21,639 nt of DNA, from positions 2,565-24,203 of the forward strand of contig JAKCWW010009263.1 of NCBI GenBank assembly GCA_026260175.1, given 5' to 3'. The position numbers and the translations under genes were made by a program. The notes beneath the pieces were generated by a model. The model was not told the DNA's origin. It saw only the letters and a list, made by a program, of their open reading frames with translations, and did no database searches. Source of the DNA: Reticulitermes lucifugus. Its lineage: Eukaryota > Arthropoda > Insecta > Blattodea > Rhinotermitidae. Numbering within the stretch: the first letter of the stretch is position 1; every line of letters starts with the position of its first letter. Below, piece after piece: positions 1 through 10,240 of this stretch.

Positions 1-62
1 ACACGCACACGCACACGCACACGCACACGCACACGCACACGCACACGCACACGCGCACGCGC
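1..62. repeat. (ACACGC)n microsatellite
   Basis: About nine uninterrupted copies of the hexamer ACACGC, then a degenerating ACGCGC end. The repeat touches the window edge, so its full length is unknown. Confidence 0.97.
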
Positions 63-539
63 AAATCTGCCACCTCAGATTAATAGAAATATTATATAGA
101 TGTGTTCCAAAACGTGAATGCATACTTGCCATGTGCTTAACTTGCATAAAAAAAATATGAACTGTTAGCTAGAGGCATGTGAAATGTTATATGGTACTGG
201 ATTATATATATATATAATTTGTTTATATGTTAACAATTACAGTTACAGTTAATATGTACAATTTAGGCTACAAATGGCAAAATTATTGTAGCAGATAGAG
301 ATATGCATAAAAATGGGCCACTAATTTGTTTAAAGATAATTGACAGGGAAAAACTGATGTCCTTGAAGGAAAACCGACCCAGTGCCACTTTATCCACCCC
401 CAGTCCCATGTGGACGTCCCTTGGTTCAAACACATGCCCCACTGGAGACGAAAACTACCCACCCAACCGAGGGCATTTTCAAATATTTCATGAAATGTAG
501 TAAGAAAAAAAGAACCATTTGTTGTTCAGATTGTAGCCT
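63..539. other. AT-rich non-coding sequence, nothing recognised
   Basis: It holds a short (TA)n run near 204-217 and a more C-rich stretch around 376-475. Open frames here are short and have no splice or protein-family support. Confidence 0.5.
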
Positions 540-720
540 TTTATATAGTGTTATACATTGTAGGTTGACTTCGACGTTTCGGAGGAACATGCTGCTTCCA
601 TCTTCAGGGTTAAAAGTATTGCATCCAAGTTGATACCTGAAGTGATCAGTGGATGTGGTGGTTCTGTGATTTGGGCAGGCTGCAACATCTGAAACGTCGG
701 TGTCACCCTGCATCACTAAG
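540..720 (-). repeat. Dispersed repeat, copy A (minus orientation)
   Basis: Read on the minus strand it contains CCTGAAGATGGAAGCAGCA then a CCGAAACGTCG core. A related core occurs near 5401 (minus) and 9790 (plus). It translates in part as EDGSSMFLRNVEVNL, which resembles a phrase I associate with a very abundant termite/cockroach repeat. The open frame seen here is a by-product of the repeat, not a host gene. Confidence 0.6.
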
Positions 721-1344
721 TGGTGTGATAAGCCAAAAGACTACAAGTTGAACAATCTGTGCCATTAAAACCTGAAAACTTGGAACTACTTTTTTCTCTT
801 CTTTGTTGTAATTTTGATTCATTGTAATGGAAGGTACAATATCATTGGCCAAATGACCTTGTAAGTAAGGCCCTGATGTAGATGGCAAAGTGGTATTAAA
901 ATGTAACTTAGAGAAATAGAATTTGAAATTGTGGACTGAATTCAGAGGGTCCAGAATGTAGTACAGTGGCTGAATGCCTTGACCAGCTGTCCAACTTTTT
1001 AAGACACTCTACCATGGAGCTAATCAGTCAGTATGTTGACAGTAAGAGTTTGTGTCATTTGTTGTCACTGTTACTGTATACACAAACATGGTAACACATA
1101 TTAAATAACAATTCAATGAAACAGTACATCATCTAGCATTCAGTCAAACACCACTAATTGTGCTCAACTGAATCTGCAATTTAAATCTTGTGTCAGCTTT
1201 GTATAATTGTTTTCTTGGTGCCTTTCATGTCCTGGCACTAATTATGTTCTAATTACACTAACCTACGTGTTTCCTGTGTTTTTTCTTCCTCTCTGCCTGT
1301 CTGTCTCTCTTCTTCACTCGCTCGCTTTGTGGCTGCCCTAATAG
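721..1344. other. Non-coding, probable intron or intergenic
   Basis: No recognisable gene or element. The last ~75 bases form the pyrimidine-rich tract preceding the candidate exon at 1345. Confidence 0.5.
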
Positions 1345-1439
1345 ATGCAGGCCTCTACAGTCCTTCCTCAGCCATGCACCTGGTCGGCCAATCACACTTT
1401 TCACCACCAACGAACAAAAAACGGAAGAAATTGCCAAAG
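1345..1439 (+). CDS. Possible coding exon of an unidentified plus-strand gene
   Basis: A long pyrimidine tract (about 1271-1320) precedes candidate acceptors at TAATAG|ATG (exon from 1345) and ATGCAG|GCC (from 1351). A near-consensus donor CCAAA|GTAAGT ends the exon at 1439. All three frames are open across it. One reads ...GRPITLFTTNEQKTEEIAK, another ...MHLVGQSHFSPPTNKKRKK. I recognise neither. Each frame joins in phase to a different frame of the candidate exon at 6155. It could also be a chance splice-site pair in an intron. Confidence 0.33.
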
Positions 1440-1725
1440 TAAGTACCTGTGCTTTGTGTTTGGTTGCAGTTGCTTTGATATGCTTTCAGTGGTAGCATTA
1501 GTAGTGCACATCATGCTTATGATTCAGTTTCACTGTATCTTAACATGTATGACTTCATATTCCATGGTGATGGGGTTCATTTCTTGTTTTTACCATTTAT
1601 GAAGACAGCATTAAGAATACTTCTGTATAAACATTGTAGGAAATTTAAATGCTTGTTTGTCTACATAATCATGAAGATGCAAACCAATGCAGTGTGCATC
1701 TAGGGAACATCATACTCCTCATACA

Positions 1726-2468
1726 ACAGTGTGGTGAGTGTTAAGAAAATGATTGCATTTAAAGCCATAAAACGTTTTGATATTGCAAGCCATCACAGAT
1801 GCAGATAAACAGGAATATAGAGAATTTTTTTTGGGCATGGTACAATGGGTTGATGATGATGAAGGGTTCCTGGAGTCTTTTAGTTTTCAGCAATGAATGT
1901 ACACTTCATGTGAGTGGAAAAGTAAATGCAGTGACAGGATTTGGGTAATGAGAATCACAGGAATGCATGAAACATATTAGGGGCAGTCCAAAATTGAATA
2001 TGTTTTGCACCATGAGCATGAAGAAAGTATATTTTCCTTCCTTTTACAAGGAGAGGAACATTACCAGTATCATTCACTTAGACTGTTTACAAACTCTCTC
2101 ATCCCATAGTTTGCCCAAGTTTATCAAGAAGAACATATATTTTTCCAGCAAGATGGCACCCTCCTCATTTCCATGGAGAAATGCACAGGTATCTCTGCAT
2201 GTTTTCCAGATTGGTGGGTAGGCTGAGCAGGTCAAATATCATGGCCACCTCAATCCCCTGACTTAACTGCACTAGAATTTTTTTGTGAGAATTTTTGAGG
2301 ATAATGTGAACTTTCCACTTTTACCTGCATATGTTGATGACCTACAGACAAAAATTACAGATGCAGTTGAAGAAGTCACGCCAGACATGTTATGTCACGC
2401 ATGGGAAGGAATTTAGTATAGGTGGGCAATGTGTCATGCTACATCTGGAAGTCACATTGAACTGTAAT
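1726..2468 (+). pseudogene. Degraded mariner-like DDE transposase
   Basis: Across shifting frames the sequence follows the order of an arthropod mariner-type transposase: TVWWVLRKRLHLKPYK, then VFSNECTLHVSGKVN, SPKLNMFC, FFQQDG, WPPQSPDLTALEFF, then LPAYVDDLQTKITDAVEEVT and a tail with CHATSGSHIEL. The first catalytic Asp (usual FSDE) is Asn. The FQQDG Asp is present. The third acidic position is Glu where Asp is usual. Multiple frameshifts and stops make it inactive. No clear terminal inverted repeats or upstream DNA-binding domain could be delimited, so only the C-terminal two thirds is called. Confidence 0.82.
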
Positions 2469-5329
2469 TCTGTTACATCAGAAAAAAACTTGATGTTTTT
2501 GCAACATTTCTATGTATGTTGATGTCCTCTCAAAAGTGTAAAGCCACTTTTGAAAATCCTTGTACAATTTAGATTAATATTAATGACATTGGTAGTATTC
2601 ACATTACAGAAATCTGACAGGAAATTGGTCACGGCAGTTCTCCATTTAGATATTATTTTGCCTTTTTTGCCCCTCCCCCTGCCCCTCAAAAAAGGTGAAA
2701 ATGAAGGTAGTATTTTGGAGAATTGTGCAGACTTCCCTGTTTCGACCCAGAAACCTACCCATAAATTATTTATTTTTATTAAGAAAACATGTCATTGCCA
2801 TATTATTTATTGTGTACCTGTCCATTATGTGTATGCATCTTCATGTTATTATACTAACAATTTGAAACTATGCATACTGCATTTCCCAATAAGTTGGTAC
2901 TAAAAATGTTGTCACCCTCCATAGTTCATATATCCATGCACCAAACTTTCCCTCAGCATTTACTGATTTAGGTAGGCATTAACTGTTATAAATAAGAGAG
3001 TACAATTTAGGTAAAACCAGAATTTATTGCATAAATTTAAAAACTAAATAAATTTATCAAAATATTCCCATTACAGGAGAGTTTTCATCTCACAGAAATA
3101 AAACAGACCAATCTGTAGACTTACCTCTTATGTGCCTCAGTTGAAGAATGTGGGTGAGTGCACTACTGCCATTCAGGCTGGTGGATTGCTACTGCTGTAT
3201 CTCCTATTGCCCCTTCTCCCCCTGCTCCTCATTCCTTTTTGTTTCGGCATTGAACCTGTTGCATTCTGTAGATCATGGACATCTGTCAAGACCAACTTCA
3301 AGGCTGAGGACAACTCTGCATGCGGTGACCATTGTTTGTCTATATTGAAGTCACTAATGTAGCATCCTTGAAGACAAAAACAGAGCTTATTATGCACAGA
3401 CATATGAATTATTTAGTGTTTGCTGGAAATCATGTTGAACTGAAGAACAAAAGAATGGTCTATACATAATCTATTTGGTTGGACAAAAGACAGAACACTA
3501 AATCTAGTGTTTATATAAGAATGTGTTAATTGTTCAATATTGCAATATCCAGGTAAATAGTTCTCTATACATTTTCCAATTAAAGTAATTTCTGAATGAA
3601 CTGTGGTGTACAGGACACTGTTGTATCTGTTATACTGAATGATCTTGAGAGTGATATGCATAAATGTTTTCTCAGAAAAATTGATGGCTTCTTGAAATAA
3701 AATTAATTTTCTTTAGTAGTGGGATAATATCCACACTCTTAGATCAGCTGCATAAGTGCTCTGTTTGAATCGGAATTGTGTTTCCTGACAGGAGACAAAC
3801 ATCTCTTTTTCATAGTTTAATGGAACGTTCATACAACTCTTGATATTAAAGACAAATACAGCCCATATTCATACCTAAAATGGCAACTGATAATACTACT
3901 TCATTACTAGAAAATGGTCTCAATTTAATGTTCTCAAAAATAAATAAGATTCAAGTTATAAATTAATTTTGCCTTTAGGTCTGCCCAGAGCAACTACAGA
4001 GAATAAATGTGACGTTATTGTGATGGAAATTACTGTGATAGAATGGTCGATGTCATAAATTTATATTGTGAATGATGGTGGTATCAGAATCGTACTCCTA
4101 GTGTAAGTCTATATCTGGTGATGTTACATTGAATCTGAGTGTTTTACTTTACTGGTGCTCAGAAACAGGATTCAATTTGTATCCAAATATTTTAAAATGT
4201 TGTAACTTAATCCAAGTTCCTTGTATTGTTTACGTTGATCATCTTATTCGTTTATTTGAAGCATTCCATTTTTGTTTTTGTATCGTTGGTAGTGAGTTGA
4301 CTGACATTTCACCGCTTACTACAGGTTAACATAAAAGTCACCTGATCTACCACTAGACATTCTGTATATCTGTTATCATCTGTATATCTGATATACAGAA
4401 TATATTGTCATTTCTGGAATACATGTAAGCAGGACCTGCAAAATTACGTTTGTGTGGGGTGCAGAAATGTCTTAAACTGGGCCTGAACTTAGAGTTGGTT
4501 CAATCAGTAAAACCTGTGGCCATGTTAAATTGACCCAGTACAATGTCAACTGTTTTATGCCATCCCCATATTTGTAATTAACATAAACATAGATTTTATT
4601 ACAATATTTTGAAGTATGTTTATGATGAATCTTCATACAAACTCTTACATGCCCAGCTTGAATTATTCATTAGTTATTGCAGACAAGCTGAAATCTAAAT
4701 ATACATTTTGCACAGCCACTGGGTTATGCATTTTACAAAACCTACAGGCCTTAATAAAAGCAACATATTTATCAGAGATATATACGTTTCAGGATCTTGT
4801 ACTGGTATGTTAGGAGTGACACTGTTTCTATAACCTTAAAAATAAGCGTAGCCTCCATGTTGGCGCTGATGGTAAGAAAGGTTTTGTCATAGCCATCAAA
4901 TTCACTTGTCTAATACTGTATACTTAAATTACTCAGTTTAAGTGGTTAACTTTCGGAATGCTTTGGACATTGATATTCAGTGTTCAGCACACAAAGCTGG
5001 TCAGCACAAGTAATAACCTGTCTGGTTAGTATGCAGCGGGTAACCAGTACAGCTGTGTAAGCTTTCATCAGTCCTTCCATAAAACTACTGAAGGACAATA
5101 AAATAAATGCTGTAAATTTTTGCATTTATTGATTTACAGTTCATTTATACTGCTGACAAATTTTTGTTACTTCATCAACAGTTTTCTTTTGTAACAGTTA
5201 TTTTGCAGAAAACAATATTTTTATGTTTCACAGGTGTTTCTAAGAATGGCTATCCTTCAATGAATTCCTGCCATATAAACTTCACTTTTAATATGAGATT
5301 TTAGATTCCCAGTATTGTGGCTGTAAAAG
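2469..5329. other. Long AT-rich non-coding stretch
   Basis: No exon, RNA gene or complete element recognised. Open frames at 2550-2903, 3132-3403, 4129-4329 and 4616-4813 are low-complexity and lack splice support. The Leu-rich frame near 3180-3240 reflects a CTCC/CCTT tract. A small repeat cluster lies at 4359-4400. If the 1345 and 6155 exons are real, this is intron. Confidence 0.5.
4359..4400. repeat. Short nested direct and inverted repeats
   Basis: CTGTATATCTG occurs twice, about 17 bases apart. ATTCTGTATATC at the left is mirrored by GATATACAGAAT at the right, so the segment can form a 12-bp stem. Possibly a chance product of AT-rich sequence. Confidence 0.5.
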
Positions 5330-5505
5330 TAACTGTCATCTGGCCTGTGACACCGTGTGATCAGGTAGCAATTTAACAACATTTCAGAGGTGCCTGCTGA
5401 ATCCATCTTCAGGCTAGAAGATATGCCCACAAGCTGTACACAGCATGTTCTTATGACATATTTGTAGGTTTCTACCAGACTACACGGTGTCATGCCAAGA
5501 ACACA
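5330..5505. repeat. Dispersed repeat, copy B, arranged as a foldback
   Basis: On the minus strand about 5290-5410 reads LKMDSAGTSEM...YLITRCHRPDDSYF, the same family as copies A and C. On the plus strand about 5455-5505 reads VGFYQTTRCHAKN, the same module in opposite orientation. The shared ACACGGTGTCA/TGACACCGTGT block makes the two halves an imperfect inverted repeat about 90 bases apart. Confidence 0.6.
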
Positions 5506-5579
5506 GTAATATTCTCGTTTAATATCTATGTTATTTAGCTTTCCATCATTATTTGGCGTGAATGGGAAACAAGGTAGCA

Positions 5580-5874
5580 TAGTCAGTATAGTAACTAGGT
5601 TGTGGTCTGGGCAATTGTGGAACCCTGGTGTGATTTTTGGCAGGGGCAAGAGATTTTTCTCTCCTTCAAAACATCCAGACTGACTCTGGAGTCCACTGAA
5701 CCTCCAGCTCAGTGAATACCGGTGGTTTTCCCCAGGAGTAAAGTAGCCAGGGCGTGAAGTTGACTACTCAACCCCTTCTAGTGCCATGGTTCAGAATGAG
5801 TGGAGCTGTCCATAACACTTTCCCCATATGCCTTCATGGTGCACACAAAGACAAGTTTACTTTTATTTTTTTTT
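5580..5874 (+). mobile_element. tRNA-derived SINE, copy 1
   Basis: It aligns by eye with 11510-11783. Shared features are a GGCA(A/G)GxGCAAGAGAT block, CATCCA(G/C)ACTG(A/G)CTCTGG, AG(T/G)GGCCxGGGCxTGAAG-like sequence, TCTAG(T/C)(G/A)CCATGGTT, AGAATGAGTGGAGCT and a CCCCATxTGCCTT end. The tail is T-rich (TTTACTTTTATTTTT). The tRNA-like box B is eroded in this copy. Confidence 0.75.
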
Positions 5875-6154
5875 GTGTCATGATAGAGTCACTTACAGGA
5901 AATTAATTATGCATCGACATAACTACATTTATATACACTTCATAAAATATTTTGAATTCCGTCATTTTACAAATAAAATTCATGTAAAAACTGCATGAAA
6001 AATCGTACTAGTGTTAAATGGCACTTTTATGGTGATTTCCATCTCTTTACTGTTTGTTTATATTGTATACCTGTTAACTTTTTGTTTCATCCATTTAATT
6101 ATCATTAGTTTACGAGTGGGATGCTTGAATTATTAAATGCTTACTTTGTTGCAG
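5875..6154. other. AT-rich non-coding sequence before the candidate acceptor
   Basis: Nothing recognised except the acceptor-like tract just before 6155. Confidence 0.5.
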
Positions 6155-6350
6155 ACCTTGGAGGAGGCGTAAAGCATGGCCAAATCAGTGGCGTCAACAT
6201 AGAAGACGTTTCCGACAGTACTACCAGCAGCAGTATCAGCAACAACAGTAGACAATCTAGCAATCATGGCAGCTATAATCTCAATGTTTTTAGTAACAGA
6301 AGAGCACACAGCACACCCAGGCATACCACATGACCTCTGTTCATGTGAAC
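6155..6350 (+). CDS. Possible last coding / 3' UTR exon of the same unidentified gene
   Basis: The acceptor TTACTTTGTTGCAG precedes 6155 and a donor-like AAC|GTAAGA follows 6350. Joined to the 1345-1439 exon, frame 0 ends quickly (TLEEA, stop TAA at 6170). Frame 1 gives a basic then Gln-rich run (YYQQQYQQQQ) ending at TAG 6249. Frame 2 gives a Ser/Asn-rich stretch (IEDVSDSTTSSSISNNSR) ending at TGA 6331. The CAG/CAA-type repeats look exonic but do not settle the frame. No match to a known protein is claimed. Confidence 0.33.
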
Positions 6351-6817
6351 GTAAGATAGTGGAAGCTTTCCATGACCCTTGGAATGTCATTAACTGTGGT
6401 TTATGTGTCATCAGTACATTACTCCACACTGAGGTTATGAAATTAAACAATATTTATTTACATATTAGAACCCTTTTTCACATGCATGGTCAGTGAAGTT
6501 TAAACATTTCAGTGGTTATTGTTGAGTCAGTATCCTTTGCACAGCAGAACCTTGCAAGCGGAATAGGTTATGGTCCTATTAGCCATGCTGAAATTATAGA
6601 CTGAAAGCTCAATGTTGTTTGCAAAAGCTTTGCTTACTTCAGATATGCAGGTCTATCTATTGTAATTTTACTATAAAAAATCTAATCTGGACGTAGTAAT
6701 ATATCCTCAATATTTAAATATTTTCCACTCAACTTTAGATTGATACTGTCCAGATATTACTATGGTACATTTGAGCTGCTGAAAGATGAAGTGTAAGGCG
6801 TCACACGCACACCTTAT
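6351..6817. other. Non-coding sequence, possible 3' UTR or intron
   Basis: An ATTAAA polyadenylation-like hexamer lies at 6442-6447, which could serve the candidate plus-strand gene. No other feature recognised. Confidence 0.35.
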
Positions 6818-6892
6818 AAACTGGTTTCAAGCAATTAATTTCATGCAAATATAGTTTCACATGGCACAAAACTAATTGCTTGAAACCAGTTT
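6818..6892. repeat. Perfect 20-bp inverted repeat (hairpin)
   Basis: AAACTGGTTTCAAGCAATTA at 6818-6837 is exactly the reverse complement of 6873-6892. The loop is 35 bases. The overall size (75 bases) fits either a small foldback element or a precursor-like hairpin. Neither arm has a second copy that I could see in the window. Confidence 0.93.
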
Positions 6893-7340
6893 CTTTGCTG
6901 TGCATGCTGCCTAAGTCAACAGACTAATTTTAAGATATGTTAGGTTCTGGACATATCGCTGTAAGAAGTTGCTACTGTTAAGTCTGCTTTTCTCAGGTTT
7001 TATATATATTGCCTTTTTTTTAACTATTAGAGTAAATGGTGAATGTGTTTTTTAGAAATATTTCTCTTCTTTCAGTCCTTTTTGGACAGGTCCATTTGAC
7101 TTACAGTTGCTTTAAACTAATTATAATTCTGTCTTTAAATTCCCAATTTACATATAAATCAACAGCCTACTTTGCTTATGCTTCAGAATTCAAAATTTAT
7201 TCTTCTGTTTTGGACAATACTGACTGACTTTACAGGGAGAATACCGAAAATAATAGAAAACAAAATGGCAGACAGCATGCTTATGTAACTAATTTAAACA
7301 CTCACACCCTAGAACTAAATATTTGAGCACATTATGTTGC
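6893..7340. other. AT-rich non-coding sequence
   Basis: No recognisable feature. The open frame at 7036-7227 is AT-driven. Confidence 0.5.
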
Positions 7341-7345
7341 ATCTA

Positions 7346-7348
7346 TTC

Positions 7349-7382
<34 letters not shown>

Positions 7383-7396
7383 ATATACATACATTT
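7346..7396. repeat. (AT)n / (AC) compound microsatellite
   Basis: About a dozen AT dinucleotides followed by ACACACATACATATACATACAT. Confidence 0.9.
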
Positions 7397-7477
7397 CAGT
7401 CAAATGTAAGAGTATCCTATAAGTATCTACGTAACTGTGTATTTTGGTAGGTTGTACAATTCTCAGCTGAACATGCC

Positions 7478-7578
7478 AAGTCACTTATTGCATTGCCTTA
7501 ACTTAAAAACATTATACATGTACAGTAGTACTTAGTATGCATAATGTTTTTAAGTTAATGCAATGCAATAAGTGACTT
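7478..7578. repeat. Long near-perfect hairpin, 38-bp arms
   Basis: 7478-7515 and 7541-7578 are reverse complements over 38 bases with one mismatch (the C at 7497). The loop is 25 bases. The arms start AAGTCACTTATTGCATTG and end near ACTTAAAAACATTAT. Such near identity implies a recent foldback or miniature inverted-repeat insertion, or a conserved hairpin RNA. No target-site duplication is obvious at the edges. Confidence 0.95.
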
Positions 7579-8377
7579 TACACACTCACCTGAGGACTAT
7601 GACCATACCGAAATTTGTAGTGGCAAAGGGACATACAGGAAGGATACTGTTGTATTGGACTGAAATGTGTAGTGATAGTCATACTTTAGTCATAGTTATA
7701 AAAAATGTGACAACCAGTCAACTCCACCATCAGCATACATGTTTTCAAAGGACCAATGTTGTTATGATAATATAAAGAGTTCAGTGAAAACAGATCCACA
7801 GACTGTAAGGATCAATGAAGTGTTTCTTCTTTGCTTCTGTCAGGGACTGGTGGGAAGCAAGTGGCTGTCTCTGTTTAAATAATGGAAAATGTGATTACTT
7901 GATTTCAGATGTAATTACTTGCATGGGAAGCATTCAATTAGGATCTTCTTTTATTACATGAATAGTAAGTCTGAAATCAAATGCATTTCATTTTCAGCCA
8001 GTTGATTTGTTCTATCATCATTCTTTGTGCACGTTTTAGCTGCATTCTCTAGTTGCATTGTGAATTTGAGGTTTCTCTGGTCTATATTGCATACCATGGC
8101 CTGATTCTTCCTTCATGTAGTCAGAGCGAACAAACATGGTGTTTCTTGAAGAGAATATGTTTCCAAGATCACAGTCACTTGACACGAATTACTGACGTAA
8201 CAAGTAGTATGTACTCAGTAACATTGGTGTTATTTTTTTAATCACTTGCCATTTTCATTCCTTTACAGTTCTAGATTTCTTCCATTTTATGTACATGTTG
8301 TAATCAGAGGGTGCTCATAATGAAGACTGCCATAAGTTTCAAGTCATCTGGTATATGGTGGCATTACTCACACATTT
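7579..8377. other. Non-coding sequence
   Basis: No gene recognised. A short inverted pair TGATTTCAGA (about 7900) and TCTGAAATCA (about 7971) is present. The final part may be eroded upstream LINE sequence. Confidence 0.45.
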
Positions 8378-8685
8378 TCAAATTGGGGAGTTATAAAACA
8401 TGGTGTTCCACAAGCATCAATTTTGGGTCCTTTGCTCTATCTTCTCTATATAAATGATTTATCAATGATTGTTAATGGAAAATCTGAACCCATTTCATTT
8501 GGTGATAGTAGTTTAATATTTACCAATTGTAATCTTAAAGATTTTAAAAAGATATAAAAATGGTATTTGAATATTTAAGTAAATGGTTCAAAGCCAATAG
8601 ACTATCACTAAATTTTGATAAAACCCATTTCCTTCAATTTACAACTAAAAACGATCCTCAAATTGATTTGGACATTCGTTCATTT
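8378..8685 (+). pseudogene. LINE reverse transcriptase fragment (jockey-like)
   Basis: From 8378 the frame reads SNWGVIKHGVPQASILG then PLLYLLYINDL, the fingers/palm region of non-LTR retrotransposon RT. It continues to EPISFGDSSLIF, where the catalytic FADD box is degraded to FGDS. A stop near 8557 and a frameshift follow. From 8560 a second frame continues as LSKWFKANRLSLNFDKTHF and LQFTTKN, the conserved thumb motif. Only part of the RT domain remains. The downstream part is cut off by the opposite-strand LINE at about 8686. It is clearly inactive. Confidence 0.9.
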
Positions 8686-8895
8686 ATTTTGTTGTCTGTC
8701 TTACGACAGGTTCATAGCCTCTTCCAAAGTGTTTTAGAAGGCAGTTCCTATGCAAGATGTGAGTTAGTCTTCCTTCTTTTTATTGTTTGTAGTATATGCC
8801 TCTCCTTCTTGACTCTTTGCAATACTTCTTCATTTCTCACATGATCGGTCCAATTGACCTTCTCCATCCTTCTCCAGCATCACATTTCAAAATTT
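8686..8895 (-). pseudogene. 3' end of an endonuclease-RT LINE (minus strand)
   Basis: On the minus strand it reads RMEKVNWTDHVRNEEVLQRV then KKERHILQTIKRRKTN. After a small frameshift it continues HILHRNCLLKH, directly followed by FGRGYEPVVRQTTK and a stop. These are C-terminal motifs of an arthropod LINE commonly annotated as endonuclease-reverse transcriptase. The intact family has further residues between NCLLKH and FGRG, so this copy has an internal deletion. The last motif also occurs at 21592-21639. Confidence 0.85.
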
Positions 8896-9785
8896 TCCAG
8901 CTATTTCTGTTCTACTTTCCGCGGAACACACAGAAAATTCATGGTAGCTGACTGGAAGTTGAGTGTATGGTAGAGAAAGAAAGAAAGTGAGGGAGTTTAG
9001 GATGTAGTATTGCATAAAAGATCAATAGCGGTCGAAGTGCATGGGTCACTGTGGTGCCCGCCCTTCCATATTCTGTTAGGATGTAGTAGATAGGTAGAGA
9101 TGAGAAGTGAGGGTGTTCTAGGATAAAGTCAGTAAGTGGAGTCATGAGAAGTGAGCTGACTAGGAAAGGAGAGATCAGGAGTGCAGTTGGCCTTGGAAAG
9201 GGCTAAAATTTTGTATTCTCATGGGCAGGCATCCTCTGTTCTTTCAGGTACCGAATGAGAGGTTACTATGACCTGTTCAGGACAAGGAAATGATCCTTGT
9301 TCATTTTGTTGGAATGGAATGCAATACTGGTCACAAACTTGATGGTAAGGCCCATGTATTTGGATTTGGTGGAGAGGATACTGGTGTCTTAGAGTTGGAT
9401 GTAATGTTCATTGTTAAAACAATATTCTACCACTGCCAATATGTCTGGTTGTCCTTGACAGATAAGCTTGTCTTCCTCTTTCATTGTAACGTGGGTAACT
9501 TGTCTGCCCACTGCAGACCTGACCACACTTGGAGGAAATGCTGTACTTGCCCAGTCTTCACTCCCAGATCATCCTTCAGAGAATGGAGGAACGTACTTCC
9601 TGCATCCTGAAACTCCTTCCATTTCTGTACCATGCACCCTGACTCCCAGTCAGCTCTCCTTGACCATCCTGCATGTTCCACCTACAGCCCTCCCCACTGC
9701 ACAGCACTACAACTCCCATTGGCTTGCTAGCCCAATCACCCTTATTTCTATCACATCTCAATTTTTATGGTGCATCTTACTTCTC
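8896..9785. other. Less AT-rich, unrecognised sequence
   Basis: Base composition is more GC-rich than the flanks, with overlapping short open frames on both strands (plus 9290-9610 and 9468-9845; minus 8939-9145 and 9481-9761). No motif or splice pattern identifies a gene. It may be decayed repeat sequence continuing from either side. Confidence 0.4.
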
Positions 9786-9930
9786 ATGGACTATTCAGGA
9801 TCTGAAGATGGAGGTAGGAAGAGCCTTGGAAACGTCAGTAATTAGTTATCAGTGAACATGAGATGATATTCCAGAAGATTTGAGTCTTCATCAGCACCAC
9901 TGTGAGAACTCAAAATCTCACACAAGACTG
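9786..9930 (+). repeat. Dispersed repeat, copy C (plus orientation)
   Basis: It begins ATCTGAAGATGGAGGTAGGA and has GGAAACGTCAGTAATTAGTT, matching copy A read on its minus strand. It continues with pieces that translate as DDIPED and HQHHCENSKSHT, the same order as copy B (RPDD...HNTGNLKSHI). Confidence 0.6.
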
Positions 9931-10240
9931 TAATAAATTTTTGAATCAGGGTTAGTGCTTTATCAGAATAGTTCTCAATTGCCAGAATTGTTGATAATGG
10001 CTTTGTGTGTACATGGCAGAATAATGTTTTCCTCTGAGCAGGGAACTATTTTGCTTTGAATTATGTGACTTCATTAATGATTTTGTGGGTTTTAAGCATG
10101 GGTTAGTCATAGTCCAGTCCCAATGAAGACAGGTATTGCCCTACATAAATACGGTATGCAAAACTTCTTAACAACTCTCATGAGGTGGAGTGAGAAATTA
10201 CCCACAAACTAATAATACTTGATAAATTAGTGACATTGTT
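9931..10240. other. Non-coding sequence
   Basis: Nothing recognised. Part may be eroded LINE sequence leading to the RNase H-like fragment at 10241. Confidence 0.4.

Noticed and set aside
3132..3403. Frames with a Leu-rich, membrane-like stretch (plus) and a basic stretch (minus)
   Set aside because: Both come from a pyrimidine-rich tract read in several frames. There is no start context, splice signal or recognised domain.
5257..5649. 130-codon minus-strand frame that looks like a gene
   Set aside because: It runs through a dispersed repeat and into a SINE, and the readable parts match the repeat family rather than a host protein.
8939..9855. Cluster of overlapping open frames on both strands
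   Set aside because: The frames overlap on opposite strands and match nothing I know. The less AT-rich composition alone lengthens frames here.
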